Shown piece after piece: positions 46,048-57,299 of a DNA stretch of 64,000 bases (the stretch's first letter is position 1; each line of letters starts with the position of its first letter). The stretch spans positions 25,090-89,089 of the forward strand of contig CACMBV010000008.1 in NCBI GenBank assembly GCA_902612125.1, written 5' to 3'. The stretch comes from an uncultured Verrucomicrobiota bacterium. GTDB lineage: Bacteria > Verrucomicrobiota > Verrucomicrobiia > Opitutales > Seribacteraceae. The position numbers and the translations under genes are program-made. Under the pieces are notes generated by a model. That model was not told where the DNA came from. It saw nothing but the letters and a program-made list of their open reading frames with translations, and did not search any database.

Positions 46048-46845
46048 TTGAACTCCCCAGTAAACTTCAGCCATTGGCACACTGAACCTGCCCTTATTGG
46101 AGGACTTCTCTTTGTATCTTGGTGTTATTCCATCATCATTGGTCCCTACCGAACCAGCATTTGTCCAGGCCTTCCGTTTTCGAAAAAATACACCTACTGG
46201 TTTTTTCTTTCCATTTTTACTTTTTATTTAGCGGTGGGATCCCCCTTGGATGCGATGGGAGAAAACTTTCTCTTTTCTGCTCATATGATCCAACACAATA
46301 TACTCATGTATATTTGTCCTCTTTTTTTTCTTCTTTCCCTACCCGAAGAACTGGTCGATCAATTTTTTGAAAAAAATTCCGGTCTGGAAAAATCTGCAAA
46401 ATTTCTTTTTCATCCAATCATTGCCGGGCTGTCCTTCACTTTGATTTTTTCTTTTTGGCACATCGGTGCATTCTACGAAGCGGCCATTCGTGACAAGACC
46501 ATTCACATGGCGGAACATTTATCGATGTACTTTAGCTCGATTGCCATGTGGTGGCCGGTCTGTGGCCCTTCCAAAAGAGTTCCACCGTTACGCTTTGGGC
46601 CTCAAATGCTCTACATCCTTGCATTAATGTTAGGACAAACTCCCATCTTTGCGATTCTTACCTTTTCCAAGGATGTCTTGTATGACACTTATTTCTACGC
46701 TGAAAGAATTATTGATCTTAGCCCATTGGAAGACCAAAAAACCGGTGGGGTGTTGATGAAACTTGCTAATATGGCCGTTTCGGTTGGTGTTCTTTCCTCT
46801 ATTTTCTACCGTTGGTCTACTCAATCGGCGGCTAAAACAGCCTAG
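46048..46845 (+). CDS. ctaG: Cytochrome c oxidase assembly factor CtaG
   Basis: A 265-residue polytopic membrane protein of the caa3_CtaG family (Bacillus CtaG type, not the Cox11-type protein of the same name). The conserved segments [16 protein letters not shown] and [19 protein letters not shown] contain the paired His residues. About seven helices. The start is a TTG at 46048, with no nearby ATG. It closes the oxidase operon, and its stop overlaps the convergent pckG stop by 4 bp. Confidence 0.88.
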   Translation: MNSPVNFSHWHTEPALIGGLLFVSWCYSIIIGPYRTSICPGLPFSKKYTYWFFLSIFTFYLAVGSPLDAMGENFLFSAHMIQHNILMYICPLFFLLSLPEELVDQFFEKNSGLEKSAKFLFHPIIAGLSFTLIFSFWHIGAFYEAAIRDKTIHMAEHLSMYFSSIAMWWPVCGPSKRVPPLRFGPQMLYILALMLGQTPIFAILTFSKDVLYDTYFYAERIIDLSPLEDQKTGGVLMKLANMAVSVGVLSSIFYRWSTQSAAKTA

Positions 46846-48656
46846 AGTCGGGAAACAAGTAGTTCTCTTTCGAATAACATTTCTTTCGGAAGGAACTCCG
46901 ACAGCTGTAAAAATAATTCCTCATGACGAAGGGTCTGCATCCGCAGAATGTTAGTGTCAATTTTCATCAATTTCTCCCACATCTCATCACTAAAATCAAG
47001 ACCGGACCAGTCCAAATCCTCCTTATTCGGAATCCAGCCAAGGGGACCTTCATGTGCCCTACCCTGTCCGGTTGATCTCTCAATAATCCATCTCAGCACT
47101 CTCATGTTATCTCGGAAACCCGGCCACATAAACTTACCCTCTCTATCCTTCCTGAACCAATTAACATGAAATATTCTTGGTTTTTCATTTAGTGCCTTTC
47201 CCATTTTAATCCAATGTCGAAAATAATTTCCCATGTTATAGCCACAAAAAGGAAGCATAGCCATTGGGTCTCTTCGCAGGTTGCCCTGGGCCCCTTCAGC
47301 AGCTGCGGTTGTTTCTGAGGCTAGGGTTGCCCCCAAATAGACACCATGGTTCCAATTAAAAGACTGATAAACCAAGGGAATATCAGACATCCTCCGGCCA
47401 CCGAAAATAAAAGCTGAAATTGGAACCCCGGCGGGATTTTCCCACTCTGGATCAATCGTGGGACACTGGGATGCCGGTGCGGTAAACCTAGCATTGGGAT
47501 GAGCCGCCGGGGTGGAGAAATCGGGTGTCCACTCATTCCCTCTCCAATCAACAAGTTTAGGAGGAGGTTCATCAGTCAAGCCTTCCCACCATACATCCCT
47601 ATCCTCCGTCAACGCAACATTGGTGAATATAGTGTTTGCCTTCATCGAATCCATCGCATTGGGGTTGGTTTCCCAGGAGGTTCCCGGCGCTACCCCAAAG
47701 AAACCTGCCTCTGGGTTGATTGCCCGCAATTCTCCTTTTTCATCCGGTTTCAACCAGGCAATATCATCCCCCACGGTGGATACCTTCCATCCCTCCATTG
47801 AATCTGGGGAAATCAGCATGGCCATGTTGGTCTTGCCACAGGCACTGGGGAATGCCCCCGCAACATATGTCTTTTCACCTTTTGGGCTCTCAACCCCAAG
47901 AATAAGCATATGTTCCGCCATCCACTCGTTATCCCGGGCCATACAAGAGGCAATACGCAGTGCCAGGCACTTCTTGCCGAGTAAAGCATTTCCTCCGTAG
48001 CCACTGCCATAAGATACTATGGTTCGCTGCTCAGGAAAATGAACAATATAAGTGTTATTCGGATCGCAGGGCCACGGCACATCTTCCGCTCCTTCGGTGA
48101 GGGGGTAACCCACTGAATGTAAGCATGGAACAAAGAAATCTCGTTCGCCCAAAAGGTCCAAGACCTGTTGTCCCATACGGGTCATGATTTTCATGTTTAA
48201 AACTGCATATGGAGAATCCGTCACCTGAACACCAAACTGGGAAATAGACGAACCGAGCGGACCCATGCAAAAGGGAACAATATACATGGTTCTGCCTATC
48301 ATACATCCCTTGAAAAGCTTTTTTAATTTTGACCGCATTTTACGAGGTTCCTCCCAGTTATTGGTCGGCCCAGCCTCATCTTTACCATAACTGCAAATAA
48401 AAGTCCGGCTTTCCACTCGAGCCACATCCCGCGGGTCTGACCGTACTAAAAAACTATTGGGACGCTTCTCCTCGTTAAGCCTGATCATCGATCCTCCCTT
48501 CACCATCAGCCCGCATAATTTTTCCCACTCCTCGTCGGAACCGTCACACCACTCGACATGATCTGGCATGCACATGCTTATCATTTTATCGAGCCATTTA
48601 AGCAGGGCCACATTTCCGGTTCTGGACCGATCGAAGTTACCATTATTTGTTTCCAT
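46842..48656 (-). CDS. pckG: Phosphoenolpyruvate carboxykinase (GTP)
   Basis: A 604-residue GTP-dependent enzyme interconverting oxaloacetate and phosphoenolpyruvate. I chose the ATG at 48656 because the following sequence ([30 protein letters not shown]) aligns with the usual N-terminus and gives the normal length; the frame is open to 48974 but would run into carA. The kinase loop [13 protein letters not shown] with the reactive Cys and the [15 protein letters not shown] segment are clear. It is divergent from carA and convergent with ctaG. Confidence 0.95.
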   Translation of the reverse strand: METNNGNFDRSRTGNVALLKWLDKMISMCMPDHVEWCDGSDEEWEKLCGLMVKGGSMIRLNEEKRPNSFLVRSDPRDVARVESRTFICSYGKDEAGPTNNWEEPRKMRSKLKKLFKGCMIGRTMYIVPFCMGPLGSSISQFGVQVTDSPYAVLNMKIMTRMGQQVLDLLGERDFFVPCLHSVGYPLTEGAEDVPWPCDPNNTYIVHFPEQRTIVSYGSGYGGNALLGKKCLALRIASCMARDNEWMAEHMLILGVESPKGEKTYVAGAFPSACGKTNMAMLISPDSMEGWKVSTVGDDIAWLKPDEKGELRAINPEAGFFGVAPGTSWETNPNAMDSMKANTIFTNVALTEDRDVWWEGLTDEPPPKLVDWRGNEWTPDFSTPAAHPNARFTAPASQCPTIDPEWENPAGVPISAFIFGGRRMSDIPLVYQSFNWNHGVYLGATLASETTAAAEGAQGNLRRDPMAMLPFCGYNMGNYFRHWIKMGKALNEKPRIFHVNWFRKDREGKFMWPGFRDNMRVLRWIIERSTGQGRAHEGPLGWIPNKEDLDWSGLDFSDEMWEKLMKIDTNILRMQTLRHEELFLQLSEFLPKEMLFERELLVSRL

Positions 48657-48782
48657 GTACTCGGATTTGCTAGGGGCAGAGTCTGCCCATGTCAACCCTT
48701 CGGCATAATTTAAAAAGCAATCCACCATATCCATCCAATTGAGTTGCCAAAAATCGAAGTTCCTTTTACCTCGTTTAGGAAG

Positions 48783-49961
48783 ATGAGCATTTTCAAAAGA
48801 GAACGCACCGCAGTGATTGCATTGGAAGATGGAAGTGTTTTTCGTGGCTTTCCTTTTGGTGCCCAAACGACGGTCGTTGGAGAGGGAGTTTTCAACACAG
48901 GTATGACCGGATATCAGGAAACCCTGTCCGACCCCTCTTACTTTGGGCAGATCGTGACCATGACCAGTCCTCAAATAGGAAATTACGGGACAAACCCAAG
49001 TGATGAAGAATCGGACGGACCCAAAGTTTCCGGATTTGTCATTCGGGACCTGAGCCCCGTCCCCAGTAACTGGCGATCCACTGATTCGCTGAGTGATTAC
49101 CTGGAAAAAAACGGGGTTCCTGGGATTGAAGGCGTGGATACAAGGGCGATCACCAAAAAAATGCGCACTGCCGGCTCCCTGAAAGCCTGCCTAAGCACCG
49201 AAGGAATAAGTGACGAAGAAGCGGTGAAAAAAGCCCGGGACAGTGACAGCATAGTGGGACAGGATTATGTAAAGGAAGTTAGCTGTTCAGAACCCTTCTT
49301 TTTTGATCAAGGCGGCGAACAAAGCATTCCCTTCACAGTCACCGGAACGAACTTGAAGGATGCGGTCACCCCTAAAGATACTCACCGTTTAGTGGCTTTC
49401 GACTTTGGGGCCAAAAAAGCGATTTTTAAAAACCTCCGCCAAAACGGATTCGAAGTGATTGTCCTTCCGGCCGTGGCAAGCGTTGAGCAGGTGAAGTCAC
49501 ACTCACCCGATGCAATCTTTCTTTCCAATGGTCCCGGCGACCCTTCCGCCCTATCCTATGCACATGAGACTATCCGTGTGCTTTTGAATGAATATCCAAT
49601 TTTTGGAATCTGTCTGGGGCATCAAATCCTCACCCATGCCATTGGGGCATCCACTTACAAATTGAAATTTGGGCACCGTGGGGCCAACCAACCGGTCCGA
49701 AACGAGGAAACCGGCAAAGTCTCCATTACTTCCCAAAATCATGGTTTTGCCGCTGAAAAAGAAGGGTTGGAGGCGTGCGGGGCTATAGTCAACGAGTATA
49801 ATCTGAACGATCAAACCGTTTCGGGCATGCGGCTCGCTGATAAACCAGTGTTTTCAGTGCAATACCATCCGGAAGCCGCCCCGGGGCCCAATGATGCCCG
49901 ACATTTATTTGAAAGTTTTCACCAACTAGTTAGTGATTCCAAGGCTCATAATCTGGATTAG
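48783..49961 (+). CDS. carA: Carbamoyl-phosphate synthase small subunit
   Basis: A 392-residue glutamine amidotransferase subunit, counted from the ATG at 48783, which follows TTTAGGAAG; an in-frame TTG at 48744 is less likely. The N-terminal [15 protein letters not shown] and [19 protein letters not shown] are CarA-specific. The class I amidotransferase triad is present with Cys in [10 protein letters not shown] and His/Glu in [11 protein letters not shown]. The synthase subunit carB is not adjacent. It supplies carbamoyl phosphate for pyrimidines and arginine. The HDAC-family gene follows by 14 bp. Confidence 0.94.
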   Translation: MSIFKRERTAVIALEDGSVFRGFPFGAQTTVVGEGVFNTGMTGYQETLSDPSYFGQIVTMTSPQIGNYGTNPSDEESDGPKVSGFVIRDLSPVPSNWRSTDSLSDYLEKNGVPGIEGVDTRAITKKMRTAGSLKACLSTEGISDEEAVKKARDSDSIVGQDYVKEVSCSEPFFFDQGGEQSIPFTVTGTNLKDAVTPKDTHRLVAFDFGAKKAIFKNLRQNGFEVIVLPAVASVEQVKSHSPDAIFLSNGPGDPSALSYAHETIRVLLNEYPIFGICLGHQILTHAIGASTYKLKFGHRGANQPVRNEETGKVSITSQNHGFAAEKEGLEACGAIVNEYNLNDQTVSGMRLADKPVFSVQYHPEAAPGPNDARHLFESFHQLVSDSKAHNLD

Positions 49962-49975
49962 TTTTCTGTCTTTCC

Positions 49976-50926
49976 ATGCCGGATAAATTGTGCGGTTTGA
50001 TCTACGATCCCATTTTTGCGGATCACCTCACGGGACCCGGTCACCCGGAGCAACCCAAAAGAACGACTCACACTTTTGATGTTCTCAAGCATGAAGGCCT
50101 GATAGGAAATTGCGTTTCCCTTGATGCTCAGATTTGTGACGAAAAATATCTCACCTTGGTTCATGATGCAAAATACCTGAAAGTTGCCAAAAAGGATATT
50201 CGTTCCGGCCGAGATTCACTTTCAACAGGTGACACGCAGGTCTGTGAAGATTCCTGGGATGTTTCCCTACGGGCAACTGGTGGACTGATTCATGCCATGG
50301 ATGAAATTTTTAACGGGCGCATTGAACGGGCTTTTTCCCTTTCCCGTCCTCCGGGTCATCATGCCACCCCATCCAAAGGGATGGGCTTTTGCCTTTTTAA
50401 TCATGTAGCGATCGCTGCCCGTTATGCACAGGAAAAATATCAAGTCGGCAAAGTTTTGATTGTTGATTGGGATGTCCACCATGGTAACGGGACTCAGGAT
50501 ACATTCTATGAAGATGAATCCGTATTCTTTTTCAGCACGCACCAATCGCCGTGGTACCCTGGGACAGGCTCGGCTGATGAGACGGGTCGTGGTAAAGCCC
50601 TCGGCACCAACCTCAATATTCCTTTGCCTGCAGGTAGTGGAAGAGAAGATATAGTGGAGGGTGCATTCGGTCAGGACTTGGCCAAAAAAATTGAGTCTTT
50701 CAGACCGGAGTTGATTCTGGTCTCAGCCGGGTTTGATTCACGGATAAATGATCCCCTTGGTCAATTCACCCTCTCCGATCAAGATTTTTTTGACCTTACG
50801 GCCATGCTCATGAAAGTAGCAAAGGATTTTTGCCACGGTCATCTGCTTTCCATTCTGGAAGGAGGCTACAACTTGAATGGATTAGCCCGTGCCTGCACCA
50901 GTCACCTGAAATCTTTAACTGACTAA
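49976..50926 (+). CDS. Histone deacetylase family (AcuC/class II-like) hydrolase
   Basis: A 316-residue zinc deacetylase-fold enzyme. The signature motifs are present in order: GHPEQPKRT, SRPPGHHATPSKGMGFCLFN with the catalytic His pair, VDWDVHHGNGTQD with Asp and His zinc ligands, SAGFDSRINDPLGQ with the third ligand, and LEGGYNL. Bacterial members deacetylate acetyl-lysine proteins (AcuC), polyamines or other amides; the substrate cannot be told here. It is probably co-transcribed with carA. Confidence 0.92.
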   Translation: MPDKLCGLIYDPIFADHLTGPGHPEQPKRTTHTFDVLKHEGLIGNCVSLDAQICDEKYLTLVHDAKYLKVAKKDIRSGRDSLSTGDTQVCEDSWDVSLRATGGLIHAMDEIFNGRIERAFSLSRPPGHHATPSKGMGFCLFNHVAIAARYAQEKYQVGKVLIVDWDVHHGNGTQDTFYEDESVFFFSTHQSPWYPGTGSADETGRGKALGTNLNIPLPAGSGREDIVEGAFGQDLAKKIESFRPELILVSAGFDSRINDPLGQFTLSDQDFFDLTAMLMKVAKDFCHGHLLSILEGGYNLNGLARACTSHLKSLTD

Positions 50927-51007
50927 TTTCGTTTTCCTCTAAAATTTTTTGAAAAAGTTGTAACTTTAGCAAAACAAACAATACCTTGCTTTACTTAATG
51001 ATACTTA

Positions 51008-51100
51008 CAGTTCAAGACCTGCATCTTTGACACATAATAAGATAGCTACCGGTAAGGGTAAGGCTTATTGCCTAATTCCAAATAATCTTCAGAGTACTGA
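51008..51100 (+). pseudogene. Possible flagellin N-terminal remnant
   Basis: Translating from about 51028 gives ASLTHNKIATGKGKAY, resembling SLNKIATGKKLH of the second flagellin; 17 bases are identical (51037-51053 and 14789-14805). A further NNLQSTENLL follows where flagellins have KNLQNLQNLI. The stretch has gaps, lacks a start and ends quickly. It may be a decayed flagellin fragment or a chance match. Confidence 0.2.
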
Positions 51101-51180
51101 AAACCTGCTACTTTTTTTGATCCTAACGAATTGCCGAACACTTGACGTTCTTATCCTCTGCAAGTAATTCCCATAGGTAT

Positions 51181-51633
51181 ATGCTACGCGGAATATCACC
51201 CTTACTCAGCCCAAAATTATTAGAAACCCTTTATCGAATGGGTCATCACGATGAAATCATCTTCGGGGATGCCCATTTTCCAGGTGAGAGTTGCAACGAC
51301 AACATCATCCGGGCGGACGGTCTTCGCATTGATGATCTACTGGATGCGGTTCTCCCCCTCTTTGTCTTGGATCATGTAATTGACCAACCGGTCATGATGA
51401 TGGGACCTCTGCCTGAAGATAAGGCCGACCCTAAAATTGCGGCTGATTATCAAAAAGTGCATGATGGATACGATGAAATTGTGAAAAAGCATTACCCCGA
51501 TACCGCCCCAATCGTCCAAGTTGATAAATATGACTTCTATGACCGCACCCGGAAAGCCTTCGCCGTGGTAATGACGGGTGACACGCGAATCTATGCCAAC
51601 CTCATCCTCGCAAAAGGGGTGACGACTTGGTAA
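51181..51633 (+). CDS. RbsD/FucU family sugar mutarotase
   Basis: A 150-residue protein from the ATG at 51181. The frame extends upstream to a TTG at 51142, but family members begin at MLRGISPLLSP. The active-site His pair is in MGHHDEIIFGDAHFPGES, and the C-terminal YANLILAKGV is the FucU hallmark. It equilibrates anomers of fucose, ribose or a related sugar. It faces the polyol-type cluster that starts at 52.1 kb, suggesting it serves that pathway, but it is on the opposite strand with its own promoter. Confidence 0.9.
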   Translation: MLRGISPLLSPKLLETLYRMGHHDEIIFGDAHFPGESCNDNIIRADGLRIDDLLDAVLPLFVLDHVIDQPVMMMGPLPEDKADPKIAADYQKVHDGYDEIVKKHYPDTAPIVQVDKYDFYDRTRKAFAVVMTGDTRIYANLILAKGVTTW

Positions 51634-52100
51634 AAAAATTCCTAAGAATATTTCACAGTTTGCAGACATTTTTCCCTTTCCCAACCTTTCCGGATGCTTG
51701 GAGGAAGCGGTGAATCTCTCTTAATCAAATACACGTGCTGCCAATCAAATAACATTTCAATGGCCAAAAATTTGGAAAATTGCAGATTTTTCACCATTTT
51801 TATCGTTAGATAATCTTTTAATTCAATCCGCTAACGCAATCGTCACGATTCAGTTTACCACTTGGACATCACGGAAGAACCGGAAACTTACCAAAAAACT
51901 ATTCGGAAAGTGCAGAGGATGAAACTCCTATCGAGTAGGTTTCAAAGTTATCGAAGAGACACTTGATATTTCTATACATGACATATTGGTTCCTCATAAA
52001 CGAACTTTTTACCCAGGAAGATAGCTGACCAGCAGGATTTTATGATTTAAGCTTTCAACTAATTCGAAATTTTCCAAAACAGAAGCAGGAATCATTAATT
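51634..52100. other. Non-coding gap between convergent genes
   Basis: A 467-base AT-rich region between the convergent mutarotase and SDR genes. No ORF with coding character, no RNA gene and no strong terminator hairpin could be found. Decayed sequence is possible. Confidence 0.4.
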
Positions 52101-52922
52101 CTATCCTCGGGATTTGCCTCCGGAAATATTCACGGTTGTACCGTGCAAATAGCTTGCCCGTTTGGAGGCAAGAAATACGACCAGATCGGCCACTTCACTC
52201 AATTTCCCCGAACGTCCCAAAGGAATCGAAGAGGTGCTTCCATACTTAGAGCGCAATTCATCCACGGAAATCCCTCTGGTGTAGGCGAGTGAATGCTCGT
52301 AGGCTTCGCTACGCATGCCCGTAGTCTCCATTATCCCAGGAGCTACCCCAATGACTCGTACGCCTTTTTTGCCGAGCTCTTTAGCCCAGGAACGAGTAAC
52401 ATTCTGATTGGCTGCTTTGGTCGCAGCGTAGACACTTTGCCCCTCACTTCCTTCGAGTCCTGACTCCGAGGACATATTGATAAGGACTCCTCCACTCAAC
52501 TGTTTCAACATCACCCTGGCAGCAGCCTGAGCGCATAGAAATTGACCTTTTACATTGACCGCAAAAACCTTATCCCAGATTTCCTCTGTCAGTTCCTCTT
52601 TACCCGCTGGATCCACCAACAAACGGGGGACATTGATACCGGCATTGTTTATCAACGCGTCGACTGCGCCGAATGCATCCAAGGTAGAATGAATCATTTG
52701 ATCCACATCGGCTTTTTGAGTAACATCACAACGGGTGAAGCGGGCTTCTCCGGGACCTGCATCGGAGGCTTCCGTGGCGGCATTCTGTCCGGCTTCTTCC
52801 GAGAAATCAGCAATCATCACATTCGCACCCACTTCCACAAATCCCTTGGCCACAGCCAAACCGATTCCGGCCGCACCTCCGGTAATGATGACGGCTTTAT
52901 TTTCCAAATCAGTCCATTCCAT
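52101..52922 (-). CDS. SDR oxidoreductase, sorbitol-6-phosphate 2-dehydrogenase-like
   Basis: A 273-residue short-chain dehydrogenase. The NAD-binding TGGAAGIGLAVAKG, the NNAGINVPRLLVDPAGK region, the active-site NMSSESGLEGSEGQSVYAATK (Ser, YxxxK) and APGIMETTGMR followed by SLAYTRGISVDEL closely match SorD/sorbitol-6-phosphate dehydrogenases. It oxidises a polyol phosphate or reduces a ketose phosphate. A strong Shine-Dalgarno sequence, AAGGAG, lies 8 bases before the ATG, unlike most genes here. It is the last gene of the DeoR-linked operon, 25 bp after the SorE-like gene. Confidence 0.88.
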   Translation of the reverse strand: MEWTDLENKAVIITGGAAGIGLAVAKGFVEVGANVMIADFSEEAGQNAATEASDAGPGEARFTRCDVTQKADVDQMIHSTLDAFGAVDALINNAGINVPRLLVDPAGKEELTEEIWDKVFAVNVKGQFLCAQAAARVMLKQLSGGVLINMSSESGLEGSEGQSVYAATKAANQNVTRSWAKELGKKGVRVIGVAPGIMETTGMRSEAYEHSLAYTRGISVDELRSKYGSTSSIPLGRSGKLSEVADLVVFLASKRASYLHGTTVNISGGKSRG

Positions 52923-52947
52923 AGTTTTATCTCCTTAAATTTCTAGA

Positions 52948-54771
52948 TTAACTTAAATTGAGGGGGTGTGGTAAGCCATACCCCTGGTAAAGAGCTTCCT
53001 CGACTTTTCTCGACCAGCATTGCCCATTTGAATCCAGCTCCCTGGCGGCTTCGGTTAAGGCATTTGACACATGCTCTGGTTTGCTATCTGATGCCTTCCG
53101 AAAAGCTTCGGCCGAAATCTCAAGGTAGGGTAAATCCTCCAATTCGGTGAACGAATAGAAGGATCCAAAAGGTTGCTCATGTTCAACTCTTTCCATCATT
53201 TGAGGGACCGAAGACAACCCGCAAACTCCTTTGACCATCCAGTCAAAACTCACCGGGTTGTTTACCTGTTCAATCATATCGTCAGAATGGGGCTCCGAAG
53301 TATTGGTCATGTGCCAGGGTACATTTTTTCCACAAATCTGATGCCTGGAGACATAATGGGCTTGCCTGGAACGGATTGGAACCGTCAGGTTGCCGTCAAT
53401 GAAATTAACCGCTGCTGAACGAGCTAAGCATGGTTCAATGGCTTTGTAGCAGTTTTCCGCCTGCCTGCCAGTTCCGCCAATGAAAACATCCGTAAGCAGG
53501 GTGTTGTCTTCAACTTTAACCAATCCTGCAGGCAATTGTTGTGCATCTTCCACAAATACATGGGCACCCACCGGAAGCTTTTCTAGGTAGGCTTGCAGTC
53601 GATCCTCCCTACCCTCAAATCCAAGAAATCCCACTTTGGGTTCGCGAGCGAGTCCCCGGTAACGGGCGGGATTATTGGGAGCTTTGTTGTGGTGCATTGC
53701 CCAAAAATTTTGCGAAACTTCCTCCTCTAAACTTGAATAAACCGGAGCTTCAGCGATCGGCATATTAATTAAAAGTTCGGGATCGACCGCACCGGCGTAG
53801 CTGTTTAAATTTCCACGCTCCGCAAGAATCGAAACCGCCTGGTCGTAGGTCTGCTGCGAAGCATAATTTGTCCAGACCACATCTGATTTTCCATACTCAG
53901 TCAATTTTTTGAGCATCGCAGGATCCTTCCGATCCACCAAAACCATCCGGGTGCCCCGTTCCCTCAAATCGTTGATCAGGGCATACTTTTCCATCTCATC
54001 CAGTTTTGACTTGGAACCTGTGACATAAACAACTTTTGGTAATTCATCATCCGCCACGCTCGCGACAATGGTCAGATTAATCATTGCCATTCTTGCTGTG
54101 CCGGAAAGATAGGTCACAATCGCACGGGGAGGTACCCCGTACGCAAATTCACCGTGCTGATCGATAGTGAAGATATGTTTATTGGTACCGTAGTTACAGG
54201 CAAAGGGCTCCGCGTGAGCCAGCGAGACCAAGCTGATGTCATGCTTCGGGGTTACCCGATTGAACAAATTTCCAAACCCCTGTGAACTTACAAAATCAGG
54301 GGCACCTGCAGGAATACGGTTAAACTGACGCAAGCCGCCCAGAAACCGATAAGAATACCCGAGTGCGGCGAGCACACCATCTGAAACGGGTGCAAATTGG
54401 AGAGGATCTATCGGTTCACTGGCATGACCAGGTGTGATCACGACCAAATCCCCTACTTTTACTTTGGATCCCGCAGGTGCCTGTAACACAATCTGGAGAG
54501 TTTCATGACCCAAAGCAATCCGGTCAGCCCCGGTGGGGACGCGGGCATGGGTATCGAATTGGCGAATAGCTTTTGCGTCGGAAGCACAGCGGCAATTCCC
54601 CAGGCTTGCGAGAAGGTAATCTCTTCCCCCAAAACTTGACTCAGGTAAATCATCTGAAAGAAGTTCAATCCGGTTGGGACCGGTTAAAAAAATTCCACGA
54701 TGAGTCTTGCGTGCCGCCTCTCGAAGCTGATCCGATCGTTGCAAAAAGGTTCGAGCCATTGGTTTGCTCAT
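52948..54771 (-). CDS. Extended zinc-type alcohol dehydrogenase, SorE-like
   Basis: A 607-residue medium-chain dehydrogenase-like protein. The ATG at 54771 is preceded by AGGAGA at 9 bases; a TTG further upstream (54798) is disfavoured. The N-terminal GroES-like domain has the catalytic Cys in NCRCASDAK and the GHE pair, and the SYRFLGGLRQFNRIP and LAHAEPF segments recall L-sorbose-1-phosphate reductase (SorE). The nucleotide fold follows, but its glycine motif reads SGTARMA instead of GxGxxG. About 200 additional C-terminal residues (from about 400) have no counterpart in SorE. It likely acts on a sugar phosphate; the cofactor is uncertain. Confidence 0.7.
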   Translation of the reverse strand: MSKPMARTFLQRSDQLREAARKTHRGIFLTGPNRIELLSDDLPESSFGGRDYLLASLGNCRCASDAKAIRQFDTHARVPTGADRIALGHETLQIVLQAPAGSKVKVGDLVVITPGHASEPIDPLQFAPVSDGVLAALGYSYRFLGGLRQFNRIPAGAPDFVSSQGFGNLFNRVTPKHDISLVSLAHAEPFACNYGTNKHIFTIDQHGEFAYGVPPRAIVTYLSGTARMAMINLTIVASVADDELPKVVYVTGSKSKLDEMEKYALINDLRERGTRMVLVDRKDPAMLKKLTEYGKSDVVWTNYASQQTYDQAVSILAERGNLNSYAGAVDPELLINMPIAEAPVYSSLEEEVSQNFWAMHHNKAPNNPARYRGLAREPKVGFLGFEGREDRLQAYLEKLPVGAHVFVEDAQQLPAGLVKVEDNTLLTDVFIGGTGRQAENCYKAIEPCLARSAAVNFIDGNLTVPIRSRQAHYVSRHQICGKNVPWHMTNTSEPHSDDMIEQVNNPVSFDWMVKGVCGLSSVPQMMERVEHEQPFGSFYSFTELEDLPYLEISAEAFRKASDSKPEHVSNALTEAARELDSNGQCWSRKVEEALYQGYGLPHPLNLS

Positions 54772-54809
54772 CCGTTTTCTTCTCCTGTCATGGTTCAATT
54801 ATAAGAGCA

Positions 54810-57263
54810 TCAAACCCCGCCCCGTTGTCTTTTGATCAACTCACCGGTGGTTGGGTTGGTGGTTAATGAATGGCCGGGTAAAGGGAGAATCCGGTCATGA
54901 ATCGCATCGATGATCCAGGAAGGTTGTGGAAAGAAATCACTCTCCACTTCCGCACAGGGAGTGATCCAATTACGGGAACCTACCACCACGGGTGGAGCAT
55001 CCAGATCATCAAAGGCAAGCTGGCTGATCTTAGATCCAATATCATGCAAGACCGAACCCCGCTCACAGGCATCCGAAGAAAGTAAAACCTTGCCGGTTTT
55101 CTGAACGGAAGCAATCAACGGATCATAATCCAACGGACTGATGGAACGGCAATCAAACACATCACAGGTGACCCCGTACTTCTGTTCTAGGATATCGGCC
55201 GCCTCCAGGGCACGGTACATGGTCGCCCCCACGGTGATCAGGGTAATATCTTTGCCCACCCTACGCTGAGCTGGAGGACCAAAAGGAACTTCATAATACT
55301 CAGCAGGGACTTCTTTTTCGAAAAGTTCACCGATATCGTAAAGTCTTTGACTCTCGAAAAAAATAACCGGGTCACTTCCGGCGAGTGCGGTATTCAGCAT
55401 ACCCTTTGCATCATAAGGCGTGGAAGGAAAAACCACTTTCAATCCGGGAATATGGTTCACCAAGGCACACCAGTCCTGCGAGTGCTGGGCACCGTATTTT
55501 GAACCCACCGATACCCTCAAAGTGACCGGCATTTCCAGAATACAGGCAGACATACTTTGCCACTTGGCTAACTGATTGAAGATTTCATCTCCCGCGCGGC
55601 CCATAAAGTCACAATACATCAACTCGACCAACACACGACCACCTTCCAATGCATAACCACACGCGGTACCCACAATCGCGGCTTCTGAAATGGGTGAGTT
55701 AAAAAGGCGGTGATAGGGAAGGGATTCCGTTAACCCACGATAGCAGGCAAAAGCTCCGCCCCAGTCGCGATTTTCTTCTCCATATGCAACCATGGTCGCG
55801 TCCGTTTCAAAACGGTGTAATGCGGCTTCGAAAATAGCATCCCGGTATTGAAAGACTTTGTTTTTCGAAACAGGTTTCCCATCAATTACCCCTGCCCTCG
55901 ATTTTTTGGTCAAGGCCTGAGCCCGGGGATTCTCTTCATGGGCAAGCAGCAATTCCGGCTTACGGTCCGGGTCATAACTTTCTCGCTTCCGACTGGAGAA
56001 CATCAGGCCGGCAATTTTCTCCGATGGAAGTCTTGGAGAGACTTCCAAGTCCGATGCCAGGCCAAATGCTTTGGTCATCGCCGCAACCACTTCGGACTTG
56101 CGGGAGGCAATCGCTTGCTCGTTCAATATCCCCGCGTCACTCAATTCCCTGGCATAGGAATTAATCGGGTCAAAGGATTGCCACGCCTCAATCTCCTCCT
56201 TGATCCGATAGGAAGAAGCATCCGAAGGCGAGTGCCCGGAAAAACGGTAAGTAATCGTCTCAAGCAGAATGGGCCCTTCGCCTTTTTCGATCAGTTCCTT
56301 TTTGCGACGAATCGCATCGGCCACCGCTAATGGATTATACCCATCAACTCTTTCCGCATGCATCGATTGCGGGTTAACCCCGGCACCCACGCGGGCAAGG
56401 TAATCGAAGGCCATGGTTTCACCGGCGGTCTGTCCGCCCATGCCGTAAAAGTTATTCATGAAATTAAAAATAATCGGCAGACCACCTCTCATGGATTCTT
56501 CCCATAATTCATGGAACTGGCGCATCGAAGCAAAATTCATGGCCTCCCAGGTAGGTCCGCAACCCATGGACGCATCTCCAATGTTGGAAATAACCAAGCC
56601 GTTTTTGCGGTTCACTTTTTTGAAGAGAGCAGCTCCAGTGGCAATATCAGCCGAACCACCCACAATCGCATTGTTGGGAAAAATACCAAAGGGCGGGAAA
56701 AAGGCGTGCATCGATCCGCCCAAGCCGCGATTAAACCCATTTTCGCGACCGAAAATTTCGGCCAATGCACCGTAAAGAAGAAAATCCCGGGCAAGCTGTT
56801 TTACATCCGATCCTCCATCCTTTTCAACGACCCGGAAGCAATCGCCTCCCAGAAAGTCTTTCATGATGCTCAGCAGGCTGTCATCATCCAGCTTGCGAAT
56901 GGCCGACATCCCTTTGGCCAGAATTTCCCCGTGCGAACGGTGAGATCCGAGAATATGATCATCCACATCAAGAAGAAACGCCTGGCCGACAGCGGAAGCC
57001 TCCTGACCAATCGACAGATGAGCTGGACCTTTATGGTCATACTCAATTCCTTCATATGAGCCCTGCGTTTTAATGCTTTGCAACATGCTCTCAAACTCGC
57101 GGATCAGAAGCATATCTTCATAGATTCCAAGAAGAGCTTCTTCCCCGTAGGTTTTTTTCTCACCGGCTACATCACTCTGGTATTGATTCAGGGGAACTTC
57201 CCCAAATGGAATGGTCCCCGCTTGGCGTTCTTTGGTTGGTTCTACAATTTGTGACTTCGGCAT
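54810..57263 (-). CDS. Fused alpha-beta E1 component of a 2-oxo acid (or acetoin-type) dehydrogenase
   Basis: An 817-residue TPP enzyme with both E1 subunits in one chain. The alpha part (about 40-440) carries the TPP motif [18 protein letters not shown], ending in [10 protein letters not shown], and the [12 protein letters not shown] phosphorylation-loop-like segment. The beta part (about 470-817) has the [28 protein letters not shown] and [13 protein letters not shown] motifs. It decarboxylates a 2-oxo acid, or cleaves an acyloin as acetoin dehydrogenase does, and passes the acyl group to E2. It is followed by the SorE-like gene (38 bp) and preceded by E3 (36 bp). Confidence 0.9.
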   Translation of the reverse strand: MPKSQIVEPTKERQAGTIPFGEVPLNQYQSDVAGEKKTYGEEALLGIYEDMLLIREFESMLQSIKTQGSYEGIEYDHKGPAHLSIGQEASAVGQAFLLDVDDHILGSHRSHGEILAKGMSAIRKLDDDSLLSIMKDFLGGDCFRVVEKDGGSDVKQLARDFLLYGALAEIFGRENGFNRGLGGSMHAFFPPFGIFPNNAIVGGSADIATGAALFKKVNRKNGLVISNIGDASMGCGPTWEAMNFASMRQFHELWEESMRGGLPIIFNFMNNFYGMGGQTAGETMAFDYLARVGAGVNPQSMHAERVDGYNPLAVADAIRRKKELIEKGEGPILLETITYRFSGHSPSDASSYRIKEEIEAWQSFDPINSYARELSDAGILNEQAIASRKSEVVAAMTKAFGLASDLEVSPRLPSEKIAGLMFSSRKRESYDPDRKPELLLAHEENPRAQALTKKSRAGVIDGKPVSKNKVFQYRDAIFEAALHRFETDATMVAYGEENRDWGGAFACYRGLTESLPYHRLFNSPISEAAIVGTACGYALEGGRVLVELMYCDFMGRAGDEIFNQLAKWQSMSACILEMPVTLRVSVGSKYGAQHSQDWCALVNHIPGLKVVFPSTPYDAKGMLNTALAGSDPVIFFESQRLYDIGELFEKEVPAEYYEVPFGPPAQRRVGKDITLITVGATMYRALEAADILEQKYGVTCDVFDCRSISPLDYDPLIASVQKTGKVLLSSDACERGSVLHDIGSKISQLAFDDLDAPPVVVGSRNWITPCAEVESDFFPQPSWIIDAIHDRILPLPGHSLTTNPTTGELIKRQRGGV

Positions 57264-57299
57264 AACGAAAAATTCTTTGAGATTTTCTATTGAGTAAAA

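Noticed and set aside
48657..48974. N-terminal extension of pckG by 106 residues
   Set aside because: The extension runs into carA on the other strand, reads as low-quality sequence, and the ATG at 48656 gives the usual family N-terminus and length.
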